A stretch of DNA of 5,254 bases from CAYRFE01 sp964539615 (GTDB lineage: Bacteria; Macinerneyibacteriota; Macinerneyibacteria; Macinerneyibacteriales; CAYRFE01). Both the position numbers and the translations under genes were made by a program. Every line of letters begins with the position of its first letter. Position 1 is the first letter of the stretch. The notes under the pieces were generated by a model. It saw only the letters and a list, made by a program, of their open reading frames with translations. It searched no databases and had not been told where the DNA came from. Where the stretch lies: assembly GCA_964539615.1 (NCBI GenBank), contig CAZIJP010000166.1, positions 1-5,254 on the forward strand, in the 5' to 3' direction. Shown here piece by piece: positions 1-5,254 of the stretch.

Positions 1-322
1 TCACAAAATTGCCGATCTTAAACTGCTTGGGAGCTTCAACGGGGATATTTTTCGCCCCCTGGGGATCGCTTTCGTTTGCGGTCAGATCATAGCCGAGGTC
101 ATGCGCAAGCGGTGCGCTGATAAAAAGCGTCGGATTGCCTGAATCCACCCATATGCGAACCGTTCGCCATGAACCGTCCTTCTTTTGTACCTTGCCTTCA
201 ACGACCATGCGGTTATGATCAAATGTCATGGGTATGGTAGCGCTTGAACGACTTTTTTTAAGAGCCAACAATACGACCAGCGCAGTAACAACGATCACTA
301 CAACTATGATTACATATTTCAT
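1..322 (-). CDS. Membrane-anchored retropepsin-like aspartic protease, N-terminal part (cut by window edge)
   Basis: The frame is open from an ATG at 322 to the window edge and gives 107 residues. Residues 3-21 are a run of V, I, L and A, followed by KKSRSS: one N-terminal membrane anchor or uncleaved signal, with the rest probably outside the cytoplasm. Residues 31-45 (PMTFDHNRMVVEGKV) and 57-72 (IWVDSGNPTLFISAPL) have the layout of clan AA aspartic proteases: a first beta-hairpin ending in G, then a hydrophobic-hydrophobic-D-S-G catalytic loop (D60, S61, G62) and a strand. Retropepsin-type enzymes carry one such motif per chain and work as dimers. The flap and the rest of the domain lie off the window, so activity cannot be judged. 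The start is supported by AGGAGG at 328-333, five bases upstream. It follows the cyclophilin-like gene by 17 bases, so the two are probably co-transcribed. Substrate unknown. The family call rests on motif recognition. Confidence 0.72.
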   Translation of the reverse strand, partial: MKYVIIVVVIVVTALVVLLALKKSRSSATIPMTFDHNRMVVEGKVQKKDGSWRTVRIWVDSGNPTLFISAPLAHDLGYDLTANESDPQGAKNIPVEAPKQFKIGNFV

Positions 323-327
323 ACTTG

Positions 328-333
328 CCTCCT
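328..333 (-). promoter_or_regulatory. Strong Shine-Dalgarno of the aspartic-protease gene
   Basis: The minus strand reads AGGAGG five bases before the ATG at 322. It lies inside the 17-base gap after the preceding stop (340-342). It fixes the start of the downstream gene and supports translation from a shared transcript with the cyclophilin-like gene. Confidence 0.8.
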
Positions 334-339
334 TAATAG

Positions 340-738
340 TCAACCGTTTGCAACAGTGAACACAACAGTCTCTCCTGACAGCACCGATCCCATAGAAGCA
401 ACATCACCGATGATATGCCCGATCTTTACGCACGGGCTTGATGCCTGCGTGACCTTCCAATCACCGAATTCGGTTGTACCGTAAAACATCGCTATCGCAA
501 ATTTCGGCGAACCGTCCGCAGCGCGCCAATACACCACGTCACCTATTTCAAACTGTTCCACTTTGCTCTCATAGGGGATATCAGCGGTCGGCACACGAAA
601 ATATATTTCGCCGCCGATATTGTGCGCCTCACTTGTGATCGGCAAATAGTTTATAAATTCTTTTGCGATCTCGTTAGTATCAAATTCCATGTGTAATGTG
701 CACTCCGCGAATTCCAACTGTCCTGTTATAACCGACAT
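340..738 (-). CDS. Cyclophilin-like fold protein (TM1367/DUF369 type)
   Basis: This is a complete 132-residue protein. Several stretches fit the small bacterial and archaeal cyclophilin-like family typified by TM1367 (Pfam Cyclophil_like): TNEIAKEFINYLPITSEAHNIGGEIYFRVP at residues 21-50 in pieces (a helix, then 'LPI..EA...G.EIYF..P'), FEIGDVVYW at 63-71, and 'AMFYG' at 83-87, followed by 'SP...IG.I.GD'. Members are a single beta-barrel. From family knowledge, prolyl isomerase activity is not established, so no enzyme function is claimed. There is no signal peptide or membrane segment, so it is probably cytoplasmic. The ATG at 738 is preferred over the in-frame ATG at 771. AAAGGGGA precedes 738 with about five bases of spacing, the extra 11 residues (MFQKEKRKGDF) are unlike the family, and the ATG at 771 falls inside a putative -10 box. 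It is probably the first gene of a two-gene operon with the aspartic protease. Confidence 0.83.
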   Translation of the reverse strand: MSVITGQLEFAECTLHMEFDTNEIAKEFINYLPITSEAHNIGGEIYFRVPTADIPYESKVEQFEIGDVVYWRAADGSPKFAIAMFYGTTEFGDWKVTQASSPCVKIGHIIGDVASMGSVLSGETVVFTVANG

Positions 739-766
739 AAAGTCCCCTTTTCTTTTCTCTTTCTGA

Positions 767-795
767 AACATAAGCCACTATTTCCTTCAAGGCAA
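767..795 (-). promoter_or_regulatory. Candidate sigma70-type promoter of the cyclophilin-like/protease operon
   Basis: On the minus strand a TTGCCT -35 (790-795, 4/6 to consensus) and a TATGTT -10 (767-772, 4/6) are separated by exactly 17 bases. Transcription would begin near 760, about 20-25 bases before the chosen start at 738 and upstream of its Shine-Dalgarno. The match is moderate and the surrounding DNA is AT-rich, so chance is possible. Confidence 0.38.
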
Positions 796-910
796 ACAAA
801 CTTTAGTATGAGAATATAAACTTATATTTTGATGAAAAAGAGAGTGTAAGAATGAAATTTAATAAAAATCGGGCACTCGTAAGGGTCGTACTCTACATGA
901 AAAACAAAAA
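772..910. other. AT-rich spacer without a recognised gene
   Basis: This is the stretch between the stop of the WG-repeat gene and the cyclophilin-like gene. I see no ORF with family features, no RNA gene, and no hairpin followed by a T tract that could end the WG-repeat transcript. The only GC-rich segment is about 870-892 (minus strand 'TACGACCCTTACGAGTGCCC'). It shows a short direct repeat of TACGA rather than an inverted repeat. The candidate promoter of the downstream operon overlaps the left end of this stretch. Confidence 0.5.
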
Positions 911-1924
911 TTATGGATTCACCCAGGCATTATAAAAAACGAGACATTTCCCTTCATGAAAACCGGAAACATACGCACCATCCGTCCAGTCCCAGAACGG
1001 AATAACTACTTTTCCGTTATAGTCGATAAAACCAATTTCCGGATTGCTACCGTTCTGTGATCGAACTGCCCAAACAAGCCCTTCGCTGAAATTTCCTACT
1101 TCATCATATATCGGTTNNNNNNNNNNATCAATAAAACCCCATTTATTGTCTTTTTGAAAAGCAGCAAGACCTTCTGAAAAAACTTGCAAATTTTGATATG
1201 GCCCCATAAGAGATCCCTTAATATTAGTTATAAACTGAGGGTCGTCTAAAACATTATCTTTAAGAACAATAGCAAATCCTTCACTAAATTCACTCGATGG
1301 AGAATATTTTCTTTTAAAGTCTAGAACAATGCCTTTATATTTATCAATATAAACTCCACCATTTTTTGTTTGAATTTTTAATAATCCCTCATTAAACAAT
1401 GAATCATTATTTAGATTATATTTATAATGAAAATCATCACTCACTCCAAATGTTAAAATAACATTTCCACTAAAATCTATAAATGCCTTTTCATGTCTTT
1501 TATACATTAAAGTAAATGCCATTCCTTCAATAAAGGGACTTGAATTTCCATCACTAGTTTCAATTTTGATTTCACCTTTTTTATTAATATATGCAAAATG
1601 GAATTGTTTATCATTGAGGTTTTTCATTGACGTAATATCGACAAATGCTAATCCTTCACTAAAAGGAGTTGCATAATCGTAAACACAATCAATAATAAGA
1701 TTTCCGTTATGATCGACATATCCTACTTTTTTAGTTTTTTTATCTTCTACAGGCAGTAGCCCTTCTGAATAATAACTCGCTTTCCCCATCCGTACAAGAG
1801 AATATTTATTTAAATCAACCGCAGTGACCCGATTTCCTTGTTTATCAATGATATATCCGGGCTCTTTTGCATAAGTAATCACTTCACAAAACATAATCAA
1901 AAAAGTCATAATTACAAATTTCAT
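911..1924 (-). CDS. Exported WG-repeat protein (contains a 10-N assembly gap)
   Basis: The protein is 337 residues as assembled. Residues 1-19 form a likely Sec signal peptide (MKFVIMTFLIMFCEVITYA, cleavage expected after TYA), with no lipobox. The rest is a chain of WG-type beta repeats (Pfam WG_beta_rep). These alternate 'G[FY][IV]D..G..[IV]I' strands (residues 68-78, 111-119, 147-155, 263-266, 298-308) with an aromatic-x-E-G-hydrophobic motif. That motif occurs eight times, with its E at 54, 90, 133, 179, 215, 251, 281 and 324, usually about 36 residues apart. Such proteins are thought to bind partners or surfaces; no enzymatic role is implied. The start has GGGAG at 1933-1937, eight bases upstream, and its own promoter. 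The gene is much richer in A+T than leuS, which could reflect horizontal transfer. The N run at 1117-1126 removes part of the seventh repeat. The frame stays open through it, so the gene is interrupted in the assembly rather than shown to be broken. Confidence 0.88.
   Translation of the reverse strand: MKFVIMTFLIMFCEVITYAKEPGYIIDKQGNRVTAVDLNKYSLVRMGKASYYSEGLLPVEDKKTKKVGYVDHNGNLIIDCVYDYATPFSEGLAFVDITSMKNLNDKQFHFAYINKKGEIKIETSDGNSSPFIEGMAFTLMYKRHEKAFIDFSGNVILTFGVSDDFHYKYNLNNDSLFNEGLLKIQTKNGGVYIDKYKGIVLDFKRKYSPSSEFSEGFAIVLKDNVLDDPQFITNIKGSLMGPYQNLQVFSEGLAAFQKDNKWGFIDXXXXPIYDEVGNFSEGLVWAVRSQNGSNPEIGFIDYNGKVVIPFWDWTDGAYVSGFHEGKCLVFYNAWVNP
1117..1126. other. Assembly gap (10 N) inside the WG-repeat gene
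   Basis: Ten consecutive N follow the codons for GFID (residues 263-266) and precede a partial codon NAA (Lys, Gln or Glu) and PIYDEV. In the intact repeat of the same protein, GYVD at 68-71 is followed by eight residues before the 'C-VYD' that aligns with 'P-IYD'. Only four residues fit here. Ten N therefore looks like a placeholder rather than the measured length. Confidence 0.95.
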
Positions 1925-1948
1925 TTCACGTTCTCCCTATTTTCAAAA

Positions 1949-1977
1949 ATCATACCCCACTTCAAATACCTTGTCAA
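1949..1977 (-). promoter_or_regulatory. Near-consensus sigma70 promoter of the WG-repeat gene
   Basis: The minus strand has TTGACA (1972-1977, 6/6) and TATGAT (1949-1954, 5/6) separated by 17 bases. It lies between the leuS terminator and the WG-repeat start. The predicted transcript would start near 1942 and leave a leader of under 20 bases, just enough for the GGGAG Shine-Dalgarno at 1933-1937. No operator-like palindrome is apparent, so strong constitutive expression in cells with a standard housekeeping sigma factor is the simplest reading. Confidence 0.75.
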
Positions 1978-1992
1978 ATAATTGCATTGCGT

Positions 1993-2022
1993 AAAACAAA
2001 ACAGGCGTCCGAAGACGCCCGT
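1993..2022 (-). terminator. Rho-independent terminator of leuS
   Basis: The arms ACGGGCGTC (2014-2022, read on minus) and GACGCCTGT (2001-2009) form a nine-pair stem with one G-U pair. It is closed by the extra-stable C(UUCG)G tetraloop and followed by TTTGTTTT (1993-2000). It begins 25 bases after the leuS stop. The plus-strand side has no T tract, so it acts on the leuS transcript only and insulates the WG-repeat gene downstream. Confidence 0.92.
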
Positions 2023-2047
2023 TCTATTGAGATACTTGGAATTGAAA

Positions 2048-4528
2048 TTACTTCACAACAATATTAATGATACGCCCTTTCACGACGATCACTTTTACGA
2101 TCTCTTTGCCTTCCAGGTTCTTGATGACCTTCTCATGGTTCAAGGCAAATTCTTTTATTGCCGCTTCATCAGCTTCTGCAGGCACTTCTATCTCGGCACG
2201 TACTTTCCCGTTTACCTGCACGGCCATGGCGATCATCTTTGCAATGAGTTTGGCATCGTCATGCTTCGGCCACGGTTGATTGAACACGGAATACGGTTTA
2301 CCGATACGCTCCCACAACTCCTCGGCGGTATGCGGCGCATACGGCGCGATCAATTGAATCAACGTCGCGATCGTTTCTTTCAAGAGATCGATGTTCCATG
2401 CATCACGCGGCACTTCCTGCACATATTTGAACAGCGCATTCGTGAGTTCCATCAGCTTGCTGATCGCTGTATTGAAACGGAATGCTTCCGTATCCTCGGT
2501 CACTCCTTTGATGGTGACGTGGACCATGCGTGTCAGTTCATCATTCGCTGACGCAGACGATTCGGCGCCTTTTCCGGAACGGCCGAATATTCCACCCGTC
2601 CATTCCTCTTCAGTGATCAAGCGCCAAACGCGGTCGAGATACCGATCGATCGCCTTGATATTAGCATCATTCCATGCTCCGCCTATCGCATAGTCATAGG
2701 TGAACATGAGGAACATACGGAACACATCTGTACCGAATTGGCTTATATATTTATCGGGCATAACGGTATTTCCGCGAGATTTTGACATCTTGAATCCGTC
2801 TTCACCCAATATCGTGCCTTGATGGCGTAAGCGTGTGAACGGTTCTTCAAAATTGATATATCCCATATCTTTCAAAGCCATCGTTATAAAACGCGCATAG
2901 ATCAAATGCATACAGGCATGCTCAGCGCCGCCGACGTACATATCAACGGGCAGCCACTTGTTGATCTTCGCGGTATCAAATGCGGTCGAAGTGTTCTTGG
3001 AATCAGGATAACGCAGATAATACCACGAGGAATCCACGAACGTGTCCATCGTATCCGCTTCACGCACTGCCGGCTTACCGCACTTCGGGCAAACGGTATT
3101 TTTAAATGTCGGATGTTTCACCAACGGGGACTCACCGGTCGGTTCAAAATTGACATCATACGGCAATTCCACCGGCAGGTCTTTTTCAGGCACCGGCACT
3201 TCGCCGCAGTGTTCGCAATGAATGATCGGAATCGGCGCTCCCCAGTAACGTTGACGGGAAAGGAGCCAGTCACGCAAACGGAAATTTATTTTTTTCGATC
3301 CGAAATTATTCTTTTCCGCAACAGCAACGATAGCCGATTTGAAGGCTTCAGAACCCATTCCGTTGTATTCGCCGGAGTTGACCATGAACCCGTCTTCAGT
3401 ATATGCTGCGTCCAACGGTAATGCCGCGTTCTCCTTTTTTTCGGCTATGACGCGTTCGATAGGCAATTCAAATTTTTGTGCAAATTCAAAATCGCGTTCA
3501 TCATGCGCGGGCACGGCCATGACCACACCCGTACCGTAATTATACAGTACATAATCAGATACCCAGATTGGCACTTTTCTGCCGTTCACAGGGTTTACTG
3601 CATAACGGCCGGTAAATACGCCGGTCTTTTCCTTGGATGTGGATAATCTGTCAACTTCTTCCTGATGAACTGCCCAGTTGCGGTAGTCATCAACGCTCTT
3701 TTTCTGCTCGGTCGTGGTCAACTCGTCAAGCCACGGATGTTCAGGCGCCATCACCACGTAGGTCACGCCGAACAAGGTATCAGGGCGAGTGGTAAACACG
3801 GTGAGTGTTTTATCGCTGCCGTCTATTTTAAATTGTATCTCCGCACCTTCGGAACGGCCGATCCAGTTGCGCTGCATGTGTTTGGTGCGCTCCGGCCAAT
3901 CCAATCCGTCGAGATTTGTCAATAATTTATCGGCATAGTCGGTGATCTTAAAAAACCATTGCGTGAGGTTCTTCTTCTTCACTTCAGTACCGCAACGTTC
4001 GCATGCGCTGTCTACGACCTGCTCGTTCGCCAAAACGGTCTGACAAGACGGACACCAGTTAACCGGTGCGTTTGCACGGTAAGCTAATCCTTTTTTATAG
4101 AGCTGCAGAAACAACCATTGCGTCCATTTATAATACTCGGGATCACAGGTCACAACCTCATAATCCCAGTCATACATTGCGCCGATCGCTTTCAATTGCT
4201 CTTCCATGATCTTTATCGTGTTCTTCGTATGGTCTTTCGGATGTATACCGGTCTTTATCGCATAGTTTTCTGCCGGCATTCCGAACGCATCAAAACCCAT
4301 CGGTTCGAAGATGTTGAAACCCTGCATTTTCTTCATGCGTGTCCACGTGTCCGACGGGCCGTAATTATACCAATGCCCGCAGTGCAAATTGGCTCCCGAT
4401 GGATAACTGAACATCACGAGCGAATATAGTTTTTTATCGTTTTTTGTAATATCGGTTTTGTAAAGACCGGTTTCTTCCCATTTTTTTTGCCATTTTTGCT
4501 CCAGTTCCTTGAACGGGAAAGATCCCAT
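2048..4528 (-). CDS. leuS: Leucyl-tRNA synthetase
   Basis: This cytoplasmic class I synthetase charges tRNA-Leu with leucine using ATP. The protein is 826 residues, a normal length for bacterial LeuRS. In order: the HIGH-type motif H49-C-G-H52 after FSYPSG; a zinc-type cluster C159/C162/C176/C179 (WCPSC...CERC); the CP1 editing domain, with the threonine-rich TTRPDT at 246-251 and GTGVVMAVPAHDERDFEF at 332-349, which hydrolyses mischarged tRNA; RDWLLSRQRYWGAPIPI at 419-435; a second pair of Cys-X2-Cys (438/441 and 480/483); DTFVDSSWYYLRY at 495-507; KMSKS at 580-584, which stabilises the adenylate transition state; the anticodon-binding helical domain; and the small C-terminal domain starting near QVNGKVRAEI. 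All key motifs are present, so it should be active, including editing. The start is uncertain: GTG at 4537, ATG at 4534 and ATG at 4528 are in frame behind one GGAG (4539-4542). ATG 4528 (MGSFPFKELEQKWQ) has the best spacing, 10 bases, and fits the family N terminus. It has its own promoter and terminator, so it is probably monocistronic. Confidence 0.97.
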   Translation of the reverse strand: MGSFPFKELEQKWQKKWEETGLYKTDITKNDKKLYSLVMFSYPSGANLHCGHWYNYGPSDTWTRMKKMQGFNIFEPMGFDAFGMPAENYAIKTGIHPKDHTKNTIKIMEEQLKAIGAMYDWDYEVVTCDPEYYKWTQWLFLQLYKKGLAYRANAPVNWCPSCQTVLANEQVVDSACERCGTEVKKKNLTQWFFKITDYADKLLTNLDGLDWPERTKHMQRNWIGRSEGAEIQFKIDGSDKTLTVFTTRPDTLFGVTYVVMAPEHPWLDELTTTEQKKSVDDYRNWAVHQEEVDRLSTSKEKTGVFTGRYAVNPVNGRKVPIWVSDYVLYNYGTGVVMAVPAHDERDFEFAQKFELPIERVIAEKKENAALPLDAAYTEDGFMVNSGEYNGMGSEAFKSAIVAVAEKNNFGSKKINFRLRDWLLSRQRYWGAPIPIIHCEHCGEVPVPEKDLPVELPYDVNFEPTGESPLVKHPTFKNTVCPKCGKPAVREADTMDTFVDSSWYYLRYPDSKNTSTAFDTAKINKWLPVDMYVGGAEHACMHLIYARFITMALKDMGYINFEEPFTRLRHQGTILGEDGFKMSKSRGNTVMPDKYISQFGTDVFRMFLMFTYDYAIGGAWNDANIKAIDRYLDRVWRLITEEEWTGGIFGRSGKGAESSASANDELTRMVHVTIKGVTEDTEAFRFNTAISKLMELTNALFKYVQEVPRDAWNIDLLKETIATLIQLIAPYAPHTAEELWERIGKPYSVFNQPWPKHDDAKLIAKMIAMAVQVNGKVRAEIEVPAEADEAAIKEFALNHEKVIKNLEGKEIVKVIVVKGRIINIVVK

Positions 4529-4538
4529 AAGCATCACG

Positions 4539-4546
4539 CTCCTTTT
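4539..4546 (-). promoter_or_regulatory. Shine-Dalgarno of leuS, with three possible starts
   Basis: AAAAGGAG ends one base before an in-frame GTG (4537), four bases before ATG 4534 and ten bases before ATG 4528. The GTG is too close to be used. The two ATG codons differ by only two residues in the protein, and 4528 is the usual kind of choice. Confidence 0.7.
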
Positions 4547-4557
4547 TCGTTTTGCAT

Positions 4558-4585
4558 ATTATACGGTACGCTTTAAAAAAAACAA
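4558..4585 (-). promoter_or_regulatory. Probable leuS promoter
   Basis: A perfect TATAAT -10 (4558-4563) stands 16 bases from a weak TTGTTT -35 (4580-4585) that runs into an eight-T tract (4575-4582 on minus). The start of transcription would be near 4551, leaving a leader of about 20 bases. That leaves no room for a T-box or other leader riboswitch on this transcript. Confidence 0.5.
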
Positions 4586-4612
4586 CTGTAATTAGTGATG
4601 TGAAACGAATTT

Positions 4613-4646
4613 ATAGGTGGGTTAAGCCCACCCTAGGACGAGGGTG
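4613..4646. repeat. Overlapping inverted repeats, REP-like palindrome
   Basis: On the plus strand GGTGGG (4616-4621) and CCCACC (4627-4632) pair around TTAAG, and CACCCT (4629-4634) and AGGGTG (4641-4646) pair around AGGACG. The two stems share 4629-4632, so the full forms exclude each other. Shorter versions could sit side by side. The minus-strand core TAGGGTGGG-CTTAA-CCCACCTA resembles repetitive extragenic palindromes of the GGGTGGGC...GCCCACC kind. No T tract follows directly on either strand, so a Rho-independent terminator role is weak. It lies about 150 bases past the stop of the DUF4253 gene and upstream of the leuS promoter. Only one copy is in the window, so repetition in the genome is not shown. 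Confidence 0.45.
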
Positions 4647-4798
4647 AGAGCAGTATCAGAATCACGGTGCCGGCTACTTGAATCGGTAATGTTGAACTTT
4701 TGATACGTTTGCATGTCGGATGTTACTCCATATCAGAAATGTTGTAAAGAATATTATTTCCGAAACCAAACTCATACCTACTTAATCATTGACACTAT

Positions 4799-5254
4799 TT
4801 AATGTGGGTCTGTTTTATAAGGCGGGTTTTCCCACCATAGAAAGAGCGTGTTGGTGCGACCGATCTCTTCGGCAAGAGCCTCGATCGAACCCGATCCCTG
4901 GCTGAGCACATCAGGGCATAATGCGTAAACTTCTCGCGCAAACGTGATCAGATCTGCAGGCAGTGCCACAAATTCGAGCTCCACCCAATCAATACCTGCC
5001 CCGGTGATAACAAACGGAGAACGGTTGTGCCATCGCTGTAATGTCTCAATGATCGTTCCGGTTGATATGGAATCGGCGAACCCGTTGGTCTGCCGTATCC
5101 GGAGAATATCAAATTGATCCGTGCTTTTGATCACGGCGATCATATCGGGCTTGATCCCGAAATTACGTTCGCTTCGAAAGACAAGCACGTTCATTCCTAC
5201 CGTCTTCTTTTGAATTTTCTTCAGGCATTTTTCAAAGTGTTCCACCGTTACCGG
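4799..5254 (-). CDS. DUF4253 domain protein, C-terminal part (5' end off the window)
   Basis: The frame is open from the right edge to TAA at 4799-4801 and gives 151 visible residues. Several segments match the DUF4253 family (Pfam PF14062): FDILRIRQTNG at 48-58, a helix ending in RW at 74-75, GAGIDWVELEF at 85-95, the tail CPDVLSQGSGSIEALAEEI at 113-131, and LFLWWE at 137-142. The function of this family is not known, and no catalytic motif can be named. No signal peptide or membrane segment is visible. A GTG at 5245 is in frame, but no convincing Shine-Dalgarno lies in the nine bases before it and the frame continues upstream (P-V-T), so I treat the gene as truncated by the window. The internal ATG at 5194 also lacks a well-placed ribosome site. 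The family usually carries a further N-terminal part. The 3' end has no obvious terminator except the weak hairpin pair near 4613-4646. Confidence 0.8.
   Translation of the reverse strand, partial: PVTVEHFEKCLKKIQKKTVGMNVLVFRSERNFGIKPDMIAVIKSTDQFDILRIRQTNGFADSISTGTIIETLQRWHNRSPFVITGAGIDWVELEFVALPADLITFAREVYALCPDVLSQGSGSIEALAEEIGRTNTLFLWWENPPYKTDPH

Noticed and set aside
739..771. Longer form of the cyclophilin-like protein starting at ATG 771
   Set aside because: There is no Shine-Dalgarno before 771, a good one before 738, and the extra lysine-rich residues are not part of the fold.
1117..1126. WG-repeat gene as a pseudogene because of the interruption
   Set aside because: The interruption is only N, both flanks continue the repeat in the same frame, and the partial NAA codon fits the usual K/E before P. 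Nothing shows a real frameshift or stop.
1982..3925. Several plus-strand open frames of 66 to 189 codons opposite leuS
   Set aside because: They lie entirely or almost entirely antisense to an intact leuS, show no family features, and have biased compositions expected from reading a conserved gene backwards. The 1982 frame even runs through the leuS terminator.
4118..4429. Plus-strand open frame of 103 codons opposite the leuS 5' part
   Set aside because: It is antisense to the conserved HIGH region of leuS, with no recognisable protein features and no persuasive start site.
4575..4582. Eight-T tract (minus strand) as a Rho-independent terminator for the DUF4253 gene
   Set aside because: No stem-loop lies directly before it; the nearest hairpin is about 34 bases upstream. 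It fits better as part of the leuS promoter spacer.
4625..4646. T-box leader for leuS, because the minus strand contains AGGGTGG
   Set aside because: The match stops there: the rest of the T-box core (TACCGCG-like) is absent and no specifier stem is seen. The sequence also lies upstream of the probable leuS promoter, so it would not be in the leader.
4647..4798. Possible tRNA or small RNA in the spacer downstream of the DUF4253 gene
   Set aside because: No T-loop, anticodon arm or acceptor pairing could be found on either strand, and there is no terminator-like end for a small RNA.

Overview
The window carries five protein-coding genes, all on the minus strand. Two are cut by the window edges, and a 10-base run of N interrupts one. 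The sequence is bacterial: Shine-Dalgarno sites precede the starts, sigma70-type promoter hexamers can be read, one Rho-independent terminator is clear, and the leucyl-tRNA synthetase is of bacterial type. The phylum cannot be fixed by eye. The N run and the lack of other context suggest a draft or metagenomic assembly. No tRNA, rRNA, CRISPR array, insertion sequence or phage gene was found.

In transcription order (right to left): (1) 5254-4799, the C-terminal part of a DUF4253-type protein of unknown function. (2) 4798-4535, a spacer with a compact GC-rich pair of overlapping inverted repeats (about 4613-4646, REP-like) and, next to leuS, a probable leuS promoter. (3) 4528-2048, leuS, complete, ended by a textbook UUCG-loop terminator at 1993-2022. 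(4) 1924-911, an exported WG-repeat protein with its own near-consensus promoter (TTGACA, 17 bp, TATGAT) and a visibly AT-rich coding sequence. The assembly gap lies inside one of its repeats. (5) 738-340, a small cyclophilin-like (TM1367/DUF369-type) protein. (6) 322-1, the N-terminal part of a membrane-anchored, retropepsin-like aspartic protease. It begins 17 bases after the previous stop with a strong Shine-Dalgarno, so the last two genes look like one operon.

The genes do not form an obvious pathway. leuS is a housekeeping gene boxed in by its own promoter and terminator. The WG-repeat gene is an independent, possibly acquired unit. The cyclophilin-like and aspartic-protease genes are probably co-transcribed. 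I do not see a convincing new multi-gene system. The points most worth a second look are the gap in the WG repeat (its true length can be predicted), the REP-like double hairpin, and the cyclophilin-like/anchored-protease pair.
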